Positions 7,800 through 17,311 of a DNA stretch of 64,000 nt are shown in pieces. Numbering within the stretch: the first letter of the stretch is position 1; each line of letters opens with the position of its first letter. The stretch lies in contig CP045205.1 of the NCBI GenBank assembly GCA_009363175.1, positions 2,790,001-2,854,000 on the forward strand, in the 5' to 3' direction. Below the pieces are notes generated by a model. That model made no database searches. It had not been told where the DNA came from and saw nothing but the letters and a program-made list of their open reading frames with translations. A program made the translations under genes and the position numbers. Source of the stretch: Citrobacter telavivensis. Its GTDB lineage: Bacteria > Pseudomonadota > Gammaproteobacteria > Enterobacterales > Enterobacteriaceae.

Positions 7800-9359
7800 A
7801 TGGAATTCTTAATGGACCCCTCGATTTGGGCGGGTTTGCTCACGCTTGTCGTCCTGGAAATTGTCCTGGGTATCGATAACCTGGTCTTCATTGCGATTCT
7901 TGCGGATAAGCTGCCGCCAAAGCAGCGTGACAAAGCGCGCCTGATTGGTTTATCCCTGGCGCTCGTGATGCGTCTGGCCTTGCTATCCATTATTTCGTGG
8001 ATGGTCACGCTGACCCAACCGCTATTCTCCGTCATGGATTTCACCTTCTCCGGTCGCGATCTGATTATGCTGCTGGGGGGGATCTTCCTGTTGTTCAAAG
8101 CCACGACGGAACTTCATGAACGGCTGGAAAACCGTGAACATGACTCCGGGCATGGCAAAGGGTATGCCAGCTTCTGGGTCGTTGTGACGCAGATCGTTAT
8201 TCTGGATGCCGTGTTCTCGCTGGATGCCGTCATTACCGCCGTCGGCATGGTGAACCATCTGCCCGTGATGATGGCAGCGGTGGTGATTGCGATGGCGGTG
8301 ATGCTGTTGGCATCCAAGCCGCTGACGCGTTTCGTCAACCAACATCCGACGGTGGTAGTGCTCTGCCTGAGCTTCCTGCTGATGATTGGTCTGAGCCTGG
8401 TCGCTGAAGGTTTTGGTTTCCATATTCCGAAGGGCTATCTGTACGCCGCGATTGGCTTCTCAATCATTATAGAAGTGTTTAACCAGATTGCGCGTCGCAA
8501 CTTTATTCGTCATCAGTCAACATTGCCGCTGCGTGCGCGTACGGCTGACGCGATCCTGCGTCTGATGGGCGGAAAGCGTCAGGCTGCGGTCTCGCATGAA
8601 TCCGAAAGCCAGGCTGCCGTTCCGATCCCGGAAGGGGCATTTGCGGAAGAAGAACGCTATATGATTAACGGCGTTCTGACGCTGGCACAGCGCTCGCTGC
8701 GCGGCATCATGACCCCGCGAGGTGAAATTAGCTGGGTGGATGCCAGTCTGAGCGTCGATGAGATCCGCGAACAGTTGCTCTCTTCTCCACACAGCCTGTT
8801 CCCGGTGTGTCGTGGTGAACTGGATGAGATAATCGGTATCGTACGGGCGAAAGAGCTGCTGGTGGCGCTGGAAGAGGGTGTCGACGTAGCGGCTATCGCG
8901 TCTGCTTCACCGGCCATTGTGGTGCCGGAAACGCTGGATCCTATCAACCTGCTGGGCGTTCTGCGTCGTGCACGCGGTAGCTTTGTTATCGTCACCAACG
9001 AGTTTGGCGTGGTACAGGGGCTGGTTACGCCGCTGGATGTCCTCGAAGCCATTGCCGGTGAGTTCCCGGATGCTGATGAAACACCAGAAATTACCGTTGA
9101 CGGCGATGGCTGGTTAGTCAAAGGCGGTACCGATCTGCATGCTCTGCAACAGGCGCTGGCAGTGGATAATCTGGTCGATGAAGATGAAGACATCGCGACG
9201 GTTGCGGGACTGGTGATTGCCGTTAATGGTCACATTCCCCGTACGGGTGATGTGGTTGAGGTTCCTCCGCTGAGTATTACCATTATCGACGCCAATGATT
9301 ACCGCGTGGATCTGGTGCGAATTGTTAAAGAGCAACCTGCGCATGAAGAAGAGGAGTAA
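7800..9359 (+). CDS. yoaE: TerC/CBS/CorC-HlyC membrane protein YoaE
   Basis: Inner-membrane protein of 519 residues. A TerC-type domain with about seven helices (1-235) contains the motif VLEIVLGIDNLVFIAI (17-32). A tandem CBS pair (about 295-420) and a CorC_HlyC transporter-associated domain (about 440-510) follow. Relatives are linked to metal efflux or metallation of exoenzymes; the substrate of YoaE is not established. Start at 7800 has AGGAG nine bases upstream and gives the E. coli protein length within one residue. Divergent from manX, convergent with pdeD. Confidence 0.93.
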   Translation: MEFLMDPSIWAGLLTLVVLEIVLGIDNLVFIAILADKLPPKQRDKARLIGLSLALVMRLALLSIISWMVTLTQPLFSVMDFTFSGRDLIMLLGGIFLLFKATTELHERLENREHDSGHGKGYASFWVVVTQIVILDAVFSLDAVITAVGMVNHLPVMMAAVVIAMAVMLLASKPLTRFVNQHPTVVVLCLSFLLMIGLSLVAEGFGFHIPKGYLYAAIGFSIIIEVFNQIARRNFIRHQSTLPLRARTADAILRLMGGKRQAAVSHESESQAAVPIPEGAFAEEERYMINGVLTLAQRSLRGIMTPRGEISWVDASLSVDEIREQLLSSPHSLFPVCRGELDEIIGIVRAKELLVALEEGVDVAAIASASPAIVVPETLDPINLLGVLRRARGSFVIVTNEFGVVQGLVTPLDVLEAIAGEFPDADETPEITVDGDGWLVKGGTDLHALQQALAVDNLVDEDEDIATVAGLVIAVNGHIPRTGDVVEVPPLSITIIDANDYRVDLVRIVKEQPAHEEEE

Positions 9360-9365
9360 TCTCCT

Positions 9366-10964
9366 CTAACGCAGAGGCACAGCGGGCGTCATGCGTCCGT
9401 TATGCCTGGGTGGCGGCGGGTGACTGCCCGCCAGCCACTGCGGAAAGTCGCGCAGCGGCATTGGCTTTGCAAATAAAAATCCCTGCAGCAAATCCACACC
9501 GTGACGGCGCAAATGCTGCGCCTGCTCCTGTGTTTCAACCCCTTCCGCGACCAGTTCGATATGCAGACGCTGCCCGAGGGCGATAATGATATCGGTAACC
9601 GTCGAGTTAACGGCATCAGTGCCAATGGCGTTGGTAAAGGACTTATCAATTTTCAGAATGTCAGGACGCAACTTTTCCAGCCATGACAGCGAACTGTTGC
9701 CGGTACCAAAGTCATCGAGCGCCAGCTTGATGTTTTGCTGTTGCAACTCGCGAACGATCCGATAATCAACGTCCCGCAGCGCATCCCGCTCGGTGAGTTC
9801 AATCACCAGTTGCTGAATGGGGTGCTGACTGAACCAGTACTGTTCGAGATCTTTCAGTAATTCACCCTGTTGGAAATGGCTGGCAGCAACATTAATGCCA
9901 ATATGAAACTGACTGCTCATGGGAAAATAATGACGTTGTCGAATGGTTTCTGCTATCACATAGCGCGTTAGCGGTGCGATCTGGTGATGTTCTTCGGCAA
10001 TAGGAATAAACACGTCAGGCGAAATCCACCCCTGACGAGGATTATTCCAGCGCAGCAGGATCTCCACCCCCACGCACTGTTTAGTCCGCGCGTTCAGTAA
10101 CGGCTGGCAAAAAAGCTCAAATTCGCGTTGTGCCAGCGCGAGATTAATCTCCCAGGAAAAGCTCATCCGGTTGGCAGTGGCCAGCCACGCGAGATACCCC
10201 ACCAGCAGACTGAGCATCAATGCCAGAGGCAGTTGCGCGGGCAGGGCTTTGAGCGCCAGTGCTTCTGCGGCAGGCCCGGTCACGCTAATGGTAAAAGGAT
10301 AATGTTGCGAGGCGAGTTGATAACGCTGTTCATCTTTGAGCGTGGGCAGAGTCTCCACCACGCCGTTCCCGTAAATCAAATGCCGGTTGCCGACCGTCAG
10401 GCTGGCTCCGGTAATCAGCGGTTTACGCGGTTCCAGTAGCAAGGTGGTAAGCAGGTCGATATTGACAATTTCCAGTACACCGTCCTTACCGTCGGGAGAA
10501 GCCGGGTACCACTGGATGAGAATCGGGCTGCCTTTAATGAGCAGCGGGTCGGTGGACAGCAGCAGCTGCGCATTTGCGGTGGGTAGTTCAGGTTGGAGTT
10601 GGTGAACCGGGATATTGCGATAGCCAAAGACGCTGGAGCAGTAGAGTATACCGCGCTGGACCAGGGCGATTGCGCGAACCGTTTGCAGTCTGGCGGCCTG
10701 TTTGCGCAGTGGAAGATGCGTAACGGAACAGGGAAGACCAATCAGCGGCAACAGAATATCGCGGCCATTTTGCAACGGACGCAGTACTTCATCGAGCGTG
10801 GCGACCGCCCGGGAGGCAAAGGTCGCCGTGTGGTGGTGATTTAAATTCCGCTCCGAAATAAATCGGACGCTCAGGGTCAGGATGAGCGTAACAAGCGCAC
10901 AAAGAGTACAGAGAATAAAACGATTGCGACGATATTTATTTATGATCCGTTGTGCTGTCTGCAT
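9366..10964 (-). CDS. pdeD: Cyclic-di-GMP phosphodiesterase PdeD
   Basis: EAL-domain enzyme hydrolysing c-di-GMP, 532 residues. N-terminal membrane helix (about 15-35), a periplasmic CSS domain with the Cys-Ser-Ser motif in YCSSVFG (about 109-115), a second helix (about 245-262), then an EAL domain. The EAL signature reads E-I-L in GVEILLRW, and DDFGTG, KIDKSF and VAEGVET are intact, so it should be active. In this family the CSS cysteines respond to periplasmic thiol redox state; dsbB is elsewhere in this window. Matches E. coli YoaD/PdeD in length and position. The 149 bases to sdaA hold only a weak hairpin. Confidence 0.95.
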   Translation of the reverse strand: MQTAQRIINKYRRNRFILCTLCALVTLILTLSVRFISERNLNHHHTATFASRAVATLDEVLRPLQNGRDILLPLIGLPCSVTHLPLRKQAARLQTVRAIALVQRGILYCSSVFGYRNIPVHQLQPELPTANAQLLLSTDPLLIKGSPILIQWYPASPDGKDGVLEIVNIDLLTTLLLEPRKPLITGASLTVGNRHLIYGNGVVETLPTLKDEQRYQLASQHYPFTISVTGPAAEALALKALPAQLPLALMLSLLVGYLAWLATANRMSFSWEINLALAQREFELFCQPLLNARTKQCVGVEILLRWNNPRQGWISPDVFIPIAEEHHQIAPLTRYVIAETIRQRHYFPMSSQFHIGINVAASHFQQGELLKDLEQYWFSQHPIQQLVIELTERDALRDVDYRIVRELQQQNIKLALDDFGTGNSSLSWLEKLRPDILKIDKSFTNAIGTDAVNSTVTDIIIALGQRLHIELVAEGVETQEQAQHLRRHGVDLLQGFLFAKPMPLRDFPQWLAGSHPPPPRHNGRMTPAVPLR

Positions 10965-11113
10965 GCGGCCACCTGATAACCGTCAGCCACAAAAGCCAAC
11001 CGTAACAGAGCAAGTGTAGTGGGGAAATGGCGAACAGACGAGGAAGGGGGCAAATTTCGCCCATCCGTTGCAGATGGGCGAGCGTGAGGTATTAGTGGCG
11101 CAGGGTGACTGGT

Positions 11114-12478
11114 TTAGTCACACTGAACTTTGATCGCCAGACCACCGCGCGAGGTTTCGCGGTATTTGGCATTCATGTCCTTACCGGTTTCGTACATCGT
11201 TTCGATGACTTTATCCAGTGAGACGCGCGGCGCGCTGGTACGACGCATCGCCATCCGCGCGGCGTTGATCGCTTTAACAGAGGCAATCGCATTACGTTCA
11301 ATGCACGGCACCTGTACCTGACCCGCAACCGGATCGCAGGTCAGTCCCAGGTTATGTTCCATGCCAATTTCAGCGGCGACGCACACCTGCTCCGGGCTTG
11401 CCCCCAGCAGTTCTGCCAGACCGGCCGCTGCCATTGAACAGGCCACACCGACTTCGCCCTGGCAGCCGACTTCTGCACCCGAAATCGAGGCATTCATTTT
11501 ATACAACGCGCCAATAGCGCCCGCCGCCAGGAAGTAGCGGGTATAGATATCCGGGCTGACGGATTCAATAAAGTGATCGTAGTAGGCCAGCACGGCTGGC
11601 ACGATACCGCATGCACCGTTGGTCGGCGCGGTGACCACACGACCGCCCGCCGCGTTCTCTTCGTTGACGGCGAGGGCGAACATGTTCACCCAGTCGATCA
11701 CATTCATCGGGTCGTTAGAGAGCTTATCGCTGGAAACCAGCATCCGACGCAGCGCAGAGGCACGACGCGGGACGCGCAGCGGGCCCGGTAAAACGCCTTC
11801 GGTATTCATGCCGCGATCGATACAGGCCTGCATGGTCTGCCAGACGTGACCGAAGTACTCTTCAATCTCTTTCTTGTCGTGTAATGCCAGCTCGTTCTGC
11901 ATCGCCAGTCCGGAAAGAGAGAGGCCGGTGCTGTTACAGTACTCCAGCAGCTCGGTTGCGGATTTGAACGGATAAGGGACACTCACCTCATTCGCTGCAT
12001 CCTGACCGAAATGCTCTTCATCGACGATAAAACCGCCGCCGATGGAATAGTAGGTTTTGCTGTAAACGACGGCATCGCCGTTATACGCATGGATCTGCAT
12101 GCCGTTTTCGTGCAGCGACAGGTTGCTGTTATGAAAACGCATGCCGTCGTTTTGTGGGAAATCTACTTCGTGCTGACCGTGTGCCAGCAGCAGGCGACCG
12201 CGCGTCTCAACGTCGTGGATGAAACCAGGGATACTATCAATATCCACGGTGGCGGGCTCATTACCTGCCAGACCCATAATAATGGCGATATCGGTGTGGT
12301 GACCTTTACCCGTGAGCGACAGTGAACCATACACGTCAACGGCGACACGAGTAACGCTATCCAGTAATCCTTTTTCGACCAGGTCATCGACGAACTGTTT
12401 ACCCGCCTTCATAGGCCCTACAGTATGGGAAGATGAGGGACCAATCCCCACCTTAAACATGTCGAATAGACTAATCAC
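11114..12478 (-). CDS. sdaA: L-serine dehydratase 1 (iron-sulfur)
   Basis: Deaminates L-serine to pyruvate and ammonia with a 4Fe-4S cluster. 454 residues, the standard length: beta domain first, then the catalytic alpha domain containing SGAEVGCQGEVGVACS (C339, C347) and CDPVAGQVQVPC (C381, C392), the candidate cluster and active-site cysteines. The ATG at 12478 follows an AGGAG motif. The ~185 bases upstream hold the promoter region. A hairpin CGCCCATC/GATGGGCG lies just downstream (11059-11081). Confidence 0.97.
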   Translation of the reverse strand: MISLFDMFKVGIGPSSSHTVGPMKAGKQFVDDLVEKGLLDSVTRVAVDVYGSLSLTGKGHHTDIAIIMGLAGNEPATVDIDSIPGFIHDVETRGRLLLAHGQHEVDFPQNDGMRFHNSNLSLHENGMQIHAYNGDAVVYSKTYYSIGGGFIVDEEHFGQDAANEVSVPYPFKSATELLEYCNSTGLSLSGLAMQNELALHDKKEIEEYFGHVWQTMQACIDRGMNTEGVLPGPLRVPRRASALRRMLVSSDKLSNDPMNVIDWVNMFALAVNEENAAGGRVVTAPTNGACGIVPAVLAYYDHFIESVSPDIYTRYFLAAGAIGALYKMNASISGAEVGCQGEVGVACSMAAAGLAELLGASPEQVCVAAEIGMEHNLGLTCDPVAGQVQVPCIERNAIASVKAINAARMAMRRTSAPRVSLDKVIETMYETGKDMNAKYRETSRGGLAIKVQCD

Positions 12479-12663
12479 GATAATACTCCTGACAGGGTGA
12501 CTGGAAACTTCCAGAAACGATGTAATAACTGCGCATAGTGTAAGAGGGAACGCGGGGATCGGCTTAACTATTCACATGAATTAAACTAATGGGTAACCGC
12601 GTTTTTACTAATGTTGTGACGGGAGCTTCAGGTTGTGTCGTCAGCGCGTAAAGATAAGTATAG

Positions 12664-13242
12664 TCAGGGCTTCACGCCAATTTGTAGTGCCAGTTCACGA
12701 ATAATTCCGGCGGTCATGCCCCAGACGAAATAATGCTCATACCATGAAAGCCACACGCGATGCGAATCACCGCGACGCCAGACATCCAGCGGATGATAGC
12801 GGCCTAAATGCAGCGCCTGCGCCAGCGGCATTTCAAAGACTGCAGAAACCTCATCTTCGCTGGCACGGTAAGGCAGATTGGGCGGGATAATGCCAACCAC
12901 CGGCGTGACCTGGAACCCGGTCACGCTGTCAACAGGCGGCAGTACGCCGATCACGTCAACGGCTTCTGGCGGGATCGCCACTTCTTCTTCTGCTTCACGC
13001 AGCGCGGCGGCGATGAGCGAGGCATCGGTGCTGTCAACCGCGCCGCCGGGGAAGGCCACCTGACCGGCATGTTTGCGTAAATGCACTGAACGCTGGGTCA
13101 ACAGCAGTCCCGGCTGTGGCCGGCGAACCACGGGAATGAGCACGGCGGCCTGTCGCAGGTTCAGCGATTCGCGATTAATCTGCGGGCGCAAAAGTTGGAA
13201 GCGCGATAAAAAATCATCCAACGTCAGGCTCTTGTTATCCAC
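12664..13242 (-). CDS. nudL: Nudix hydrolase NudL (CoA pyrophosphatase type)
   Basis: 192-residue Nudix protein. The Nudix box begins FPGGAVD (about 69-75) and ends ALREAEEEVAI (about 84-94). The UPF0035 signature upstream (LLTQRSVHLRKHAGQVAFPGG) is typical of CoA-hydrolysing Nudix enzymes. Matches E. coli YeaB/NudL. It starts three bases after pabB on the same strand, as in E. coli, so the two are co-transcribed. Confidence 0.93.
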   Translation of the reverse strand: MDNKSLTLDDFLSRFQLLRPQINRESLNLRQAAVLIPVVRRPQPGLLLTQRSVHLRKHAGQVAFPGGAVDSTDASLIAAALREAEEEVAIPPEAVDVIGVLPPVDSVTGFQVTPVVGIIPPNLPYRASEDEVSAVFEMPLAQALHLGRYHPLDVWRRGDSHRVWLSWYEHYFVWGMTAGIIRELALQIGVKP

Positions 13243-13245
13243 GTT

Positions 13246-14607
13246 TTAGTTCTCCAGTTGTTGCAGGATACGATTAACTTTATCAAAGGTTTCCTGATAT
13301 TCCGCCTGTTCCTCGCTATCAGCCACGATGCCGCCACCAGCGGAACAGTACAGTTGACCGGCCACGGCGGTCAGGGTGCGGATGGTAATGCTGGTATCCA
13401 TATTGCCGCAGACGCTCAGATAACCGATGCTGCCGCACCAGGCGTTGCGCCGATGGGGCTCCAGTTCATCAATAATTTCCATTGCGCGCACCTTTGGCGC
13501 CCCGGTAATCGAACCGCCCGGAAACGCGGCGCGGAGCAGGTCGCTGGCATGCCGTGTGGGCGGTAACCGCGCGGTCACGGTACTGACCAGATGATGCACC
13601 GCCGGGAAGGGTTCGACGACGAACAACTCCGGTACTTTCACTGAACCGGGCACTGCCACGCGGCCAATGTCGTTACGCATCAGATCGACAATCATTAAAT
13701 TTTCCGCCCGATCCTTCGGTGAGTTCGCCAGTTTCTGCGCCTGCTCCCGGTCTGCCTCTTCCTGTGGGAGTCGCGGCAGGGTGCCTTTAATCGGGCGAGT
13801 CTGAATGTTGCCGTCGGCCAGAAGAATAAACCGTTCTGGCGACAGGCTCAGAATAGCGCCTTCATCCAGGCGTAAAAATGCGCTGAACGGGGCGCGGTTC
13901 TCCTGATTCAATCGCTCAAAGGCCAGCCACTCATCACCCTGATAAGACGCCTGAAAACGCTGGGCCAAATTGACCTGATAGCAGTCGCCGCTGTGCAGAT
14001 ACGCCTGTACCTGGCGGAATTTCTCGCCATACTGTTCACGCGTCATATTCGAGCGCCAGTCTGCGGTTAACCTGAACGGCGCACGTACAGGGGATTGCTC
14101 GCTTTCGAGCCAGGCGAGTCTTTTCTGGACGTCCGAATGACTGATCAGGGTCACGGTCTGGCGCTGGTGGTCGACAATGAGTGCCCAGTCGTAGAGGCCG
14201 ATCGCCATGTCTGCCAGCGCGATATCCTGCCGGGCATGGCTGGGCAGGATTTCGAAGCGGCGTCCCAGATCGTAGCCGAATAACCCCAGCGCGCCGCCCT
14301 GGAACGGTATATCGGCGTTGACCGGCGGCTGGAGGTTCAGCGCAGTCAGCGCGCTTTGCAATACCGCCAGCGGGTCGTCGTGAGTAAGACGACAGCCTTG
14401 CGCATCGCAAACCTGTGTGGTCTCGCCGTGCGTCTTCACGGTGCAAACCGGATCGGCCACCACGATGTCAAAGCGGCTATGCGGGTGATCCGCGTGACCG
14501 GAATGCAGCAGCATCGCCCACGGCAGATGACTTATTGGCGCGAAATAATGTTCGGCGGCGTCCTGGCGCCAGGGGAGCGTGATAATAGCGGGAGATAACG
14601 TCTTCAT
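13246..14607 (-). CDS. pabB: Aminodeoxychorismate synthase component I
   Basis: Converts chorismate to 4-amino-4-deoxychorismate using ammonia from PabA, first step of p-aminobenzoate and folate synthesis. 453 residues: N-terminal anthranilate-synthase-I-like part, then the chorismate-binding domain with PIKGTLPR (about 272-279), the catalytic lysine of the family, and GSITGAPKVRAME (about 365-377). Full length. Divergent from yoaH with 73 bases between. Confidence 0.97.
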   Translation of the reverse strand: MKTLSPAIITLPWRQDAAEHYFAPISHLPWAMLLHSGHADHPHSRFDIVVADPVCTVKTHGETTQVCDAQGCRLTHDDPLAVLQSALTALNLQPPVNADIPFQGGALGLFGYDLGRRFEILPSHARQDIALADMAIGLYDWALIVDHQRQTVTLISHSDVQKRLAWLESEQSPVRAPFRLTADWRSNMTREQYGEKFRQVQAYLHSGDCYQVNLAQRFQASYQGDEWLAFERLNQENRAPFSAFLRLDEGAILSLSPERFILLADGNIQTRPIKGTLPRLPQEEADREQAQKLANSPKDRAENLMIVDLMRNDIGRVAVPGSVKVPELFVVEPFPAVHHLVSTVTARLPPTRHASDLLRAAFPGGSITGAPKVRAMEIIDELEPHRRNAWCGSIGYLSVCGNMDTSITIRTLTAVAGQLYCSAGGGIVADSEEQAEYQETFDKVNRILQQLEN

Positions 14608-14680
14608 TGATCCTGACTGTACTGGCTATGTTCCGGGTTGCATGAAATAATTAGCGCTGACAATTTAGCAGGAGTTAACG

Positions 14681-14863
14681 ATGTTTGCAGGTTTACCTTC
14701 ACTCAGTCATGAGCAGCAACAGAAAGCGGTTGAGCGTATTCAGGAGCTCATGTCACAGGGAATGAGCAGCGGCGAGGCGATTGTCTTAGTGGCAGGAGAA
14801 CTGCGCGCCACTCATACCGGCGAGCGGATTGTGGCGCGTTTTGAAGATGAAGAAGATGAGTAA
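14681..14863 (+). CDS. yoaH: UPF0181 small protein YoaH
   Basis: 60 residues, acidic tail (RFEDEEDE). Family UPF0181, unknown function; conserved in enterics between pabB and yoaB. AGGAG precedes the ATG. Confidence 0.92.
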
Positions 14864-14870
14864 CCCCGGC

Positions 14871-15215
14871 TTACACCGCGGCGATTATCTTAATCTCAAC
14901 TTTGTATTTTGGGTTCATTAACCCAGCCTGAACCGTGCAGCGTACCGGCGCATGACCGGCTACAACCCAGGCGTCCCAGGCTTTGTTCATCGCCGCAAAG
15001 TCGTTCTTATCGGCGAGGAAAATGGTGGCATCCAGAATGCGTGATTTGCTGCTGCCTTGCTGTTCCAGCGCGGCGTCAATCTGCGCCAGCGTGTTAGCGG
15101 TCTGCTCAAAGGCGTCGGCATCGAGGTTTGCCGGTACGCCAGTGTAGTAGAGCGTATTGTTATGGATAACCACGTCAGACCAACGATCTTCGGCATCGAT
15201 ACGGATGATAGTCAT
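14871..15215 (-). CDS. yoaB: RidA-family protein YoaB
   Basis: 114-residue RidA/YjgF/UK114-fold protein. RidA proper hydrolyses reactive enamine/imine intermediates from PLP enzymes; YoaB is a divergent branch with unknown substrate. It retains the arginine in PVRCTVQAGL (R95 by my count) near the position of the RidA catalytic arginine. Convergent with yoaH (seven bases between the stops), divergent from yoaA. A different RidA homologue sits at 34299-34688. Confidence 0.92.
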   Translation of the reverse strand: MTIIRIDAEDRWSDVVIHNNTLYYTGVPANLDADAFEQTANTLAQIDAALEQQGSSKSRILDATIFLADKNDFAAMNKAWDAWVVAGHAPVRCTVQAGLMNPKYKVEIKIIAAV

Positions 15216-15319
15216 AAAGCCTTCCTCTTAACGTTCTGCATAAAATGGCAAGACTGCCATATTGTCAGGGCCTCGTCATCTCTTCAACTGGCGTAAGCCG
15301 CTGCGGCCTGACATAATCC

Positions 15320-15335
15320 CTGTTCAAATCAACAG
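15320..15335. promoter_or_regulatory. LexA (SOS) box upstream of yoaA
   Basis: CTGTTCAAATCAACAG is a full CTGT-n8-ACAG LexA palindrome ending eight bases before the yoaA GTG. Confidence 0.85.
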
Positions 15336-15343
15336 GGGGTAGT

Positions 15344-17254
15344 GTGACGGACGATTTTGCACCAGACGGTCAACTGGCTAAAGCGATACCGGGATTTAAA
15401 CCGCGCGAACCGCAGCGGCAGATGGCGGTGGCCGTCGCTCAGGCCATTCAAAAATCACAGCCTCTGGTGGTCGAAGCCGGAACGGGGACGGGGAAAACCT
15501 ACGCCTATCTGGCACCGGCGCTGCGCGCAAAAAAGAAAGTGATTATCTCGACCGGTTCGAAGGCGCTGCAGGATCAGCTTTATAGTCGCGATCTGCCGAC
15601 GGTGGCTAAAGCGCTGAAGTACACCGGAAGACTGGCCCTGTTGAAAGGACGTTCAAACTATTTATGCCTGGAGCGCCTCGAACAACAGGCGCTGGCGGGC
15701 GGCGATCTCCCCGTTCAGACCTTAAGCGATGTGATCCTGCTGCGGTCGTGGTCGAATCAGACCGTAGATGGCGACATCAGCACCTGCGTCAGCGTAGCCG
15801 AGGATTCTCAGGCCTGGCCGCTGGTCACCAGTACCAACGACAACTGTCTCGGCAGCGACTGCCCGCTGTATAAAGATTGCTTTGTGGTGAAAGCGCGTAA
15901 AAAGGCGATGGACGCAGACGTGGTGGTGGTGAACCACCATCTGTTTCTGGCCGATATGGTGGTCAAAGAGAGCGGTTTCGGTGAACTGATCCCGGAAGCG
16001 GAGGTGATGATTTTCGATGAAGCCCATCAGCTACCGGATATCGCCAGCCAGTATTTTGGTCAGTCGCTCTCCAGCCGTCAGCTCATGGATCTGGCGAAGG
16101 ACATCACCATTGCCTATCGTACCGAACTGAAAGATACCCAGCAGTTACAGAAATGCGCCGACCGTCTGGCGCAAAGCGCGCAGGATTTTCGTTTGCAACT
16201 GGGCGAACCGGGATATCGCGGCAACCTGCGTGAACTGCTGGCCGATCCGCGGGTGCAGCGGGCTTTTTTACTGCTCGATGACACGCTGGAGTTGTGTTAT
16301 GACGTGGCGAAATTGTCCCTCGGACGTTCGGCATTGCTCGATGCCGCGTTTGAGCGCGCCACGTTGTATCGCGCACGTCTTAAGCGGCTGAAAGAGATCA
16401 ACCAACCCGGCTACAGCTACTGGTATGAATGTACCTCGCGCAATTTCACCCTCGCGCTGACCCCGCTGACGGTGGCGGATAAGTTCAAAGAGGTGATGGC
16501 ACAGAAGCCGGGGAGCTGGATTTTCACCTCCGCAACGCTGTCGGTGAATGACGACCTCCATCACTTTACGGCGCGTCTGGGGATCGACGAGGCGGAATCG
16601 ATGCTGCTGCCGAGCCCGTTTGATTACACCCGCCAGGCGCTGCTCTGCGTGCCGCGCTATCTGCCGCAAACCAATCAGCCGGGCGCGGCGCGACAGCTGG
16701 CAGCAATGTTAAGACCGATCATCGAGGCGAACAACGGGCGCTGCTTTATGCTCTGTACCTCGCACGCGATGATGCGCGATCTGGCTGAACAGTTCCGCGC
16801 CACCATGACGCTTCCGGTACTGCTGCAGGGGGAAACCAGCAAAGGCCAACTGCTACAACAGTTCGTCAGTGCGGGAAATGCCCTGCTGGTGGCGACCAGT
16901 AGCTTCTGGGAAGGGGTGGACGTGCGCGGCGATACGCTGTCGCTGGTGATCATCGACAAACTGCCGTTTACGTCGCCGGACGATCCGCTGCTGAAGGCGA
17001 GGATGGAAGATTGTCGCTTACGCGGTGGCGACCCGTTTGATGAAGTGCAACTGCCCGACGCGGTGATTACGCTAAAGCAGGGAGTTGGGCGTTTGATCCG
17101 TGATGCTGACGATCGCGGCGTGTTGGTGATTTGTGATAACCGGCTGGTGATGCGACCTTACGGCGCCACGTTTCTTGCCAGTCTGCCACCGGCACCGCGC
17201 ACCCGGGATATCGCCCGTGCCGTGCGATTCCTCGCGATACCATCCTCCGAGTAA
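15344..17254 (+). CDS. yoaA: XPD/DinG-family ATP-dependent DNA helicase YoaA
   Basis: 5'-3' superfamily 2 helicase of 636 residues; E. coli YoaA works with the HolC (chi) subunit in replication-fork repair. Walker A is EAGTGTGKT (about 44-52) and the DEAH box is IFDEAH (about 224-229). Between them are the four iron-sulfur cysteines typical of XPD helicases (in NYLCLER, ISTCVSV and NCLGSDCPLYKDC). The GTG at 15344 has GGGGG upstream and gives the E. coli length. SOS-controlled through the adjacent LexA box. Followed after 57 bases by tsaB. Confidence 0.97.
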   Translation: MTDDFAPDGQLAKAIPGFKPREPQRQMAVAVAQAIQKSQPLVVEAGTGTGKTYAYLAPALRAKKKVIISTGSKALQDQLYSRDLPTVAKALKYTGRLALLKGRSNYLCLERLEQQALAGGDLPVQTLSDVILLRSWSNQTVDGDISTCVSVAEDSQAWPLVTSTNDNCLGSDCPLYKDCFVVKARKKAMDADVVVVNHHLFLADMVVKESGFGELIPEAEVMIFDEAHQLPDIASQYFGQSLSSRQLMDLAKDITIAYRTELKDTQQLQKCADRLAQSAQDFRLQLGEPGYRGNLRELLADPRVQRAFLLLDDTLELCYDVAKLSLGRSALLDAAFERATLYRARLKRLKEINQPGYSYWYECTSRNFTLALTPLTVADKFKEVMAQKPGSWIFTSATLSVNDDLHHFTARLGIDEAESMLLPSPFDYTRQALLCVPRYLPQTNQPGAARQLAAMLRPIIEANNGRCFMLCTSHAMMRDLAEQFRATMTLPVLLQGETSKGQLLQQFVSAGNALLVATSSFWEGVDVRGDTLSLVIIDKLPFTSPDDPLLKARMEDCRLRGGDPFDEVQLPDAVITLKQGVGRLIRDADDRGVLVICDNRLVMRPYGATFLASLPPAPRTRDIARAVRFLAIPSSE

Positions 17255-17311
17255 TCTGTTACGGAGTATGGTAAGATGCGGGCCATTTTATTGATCTAAG
17301 CACGAAGACTC

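Noticed and set aside
7504..7812. 102-codon open frame before yoaE
   Set aside because: No ribosome site, His/Arg/Cys-rich composition unlike protein families, and it overlaps the yoaE start; more likely leader RNA.
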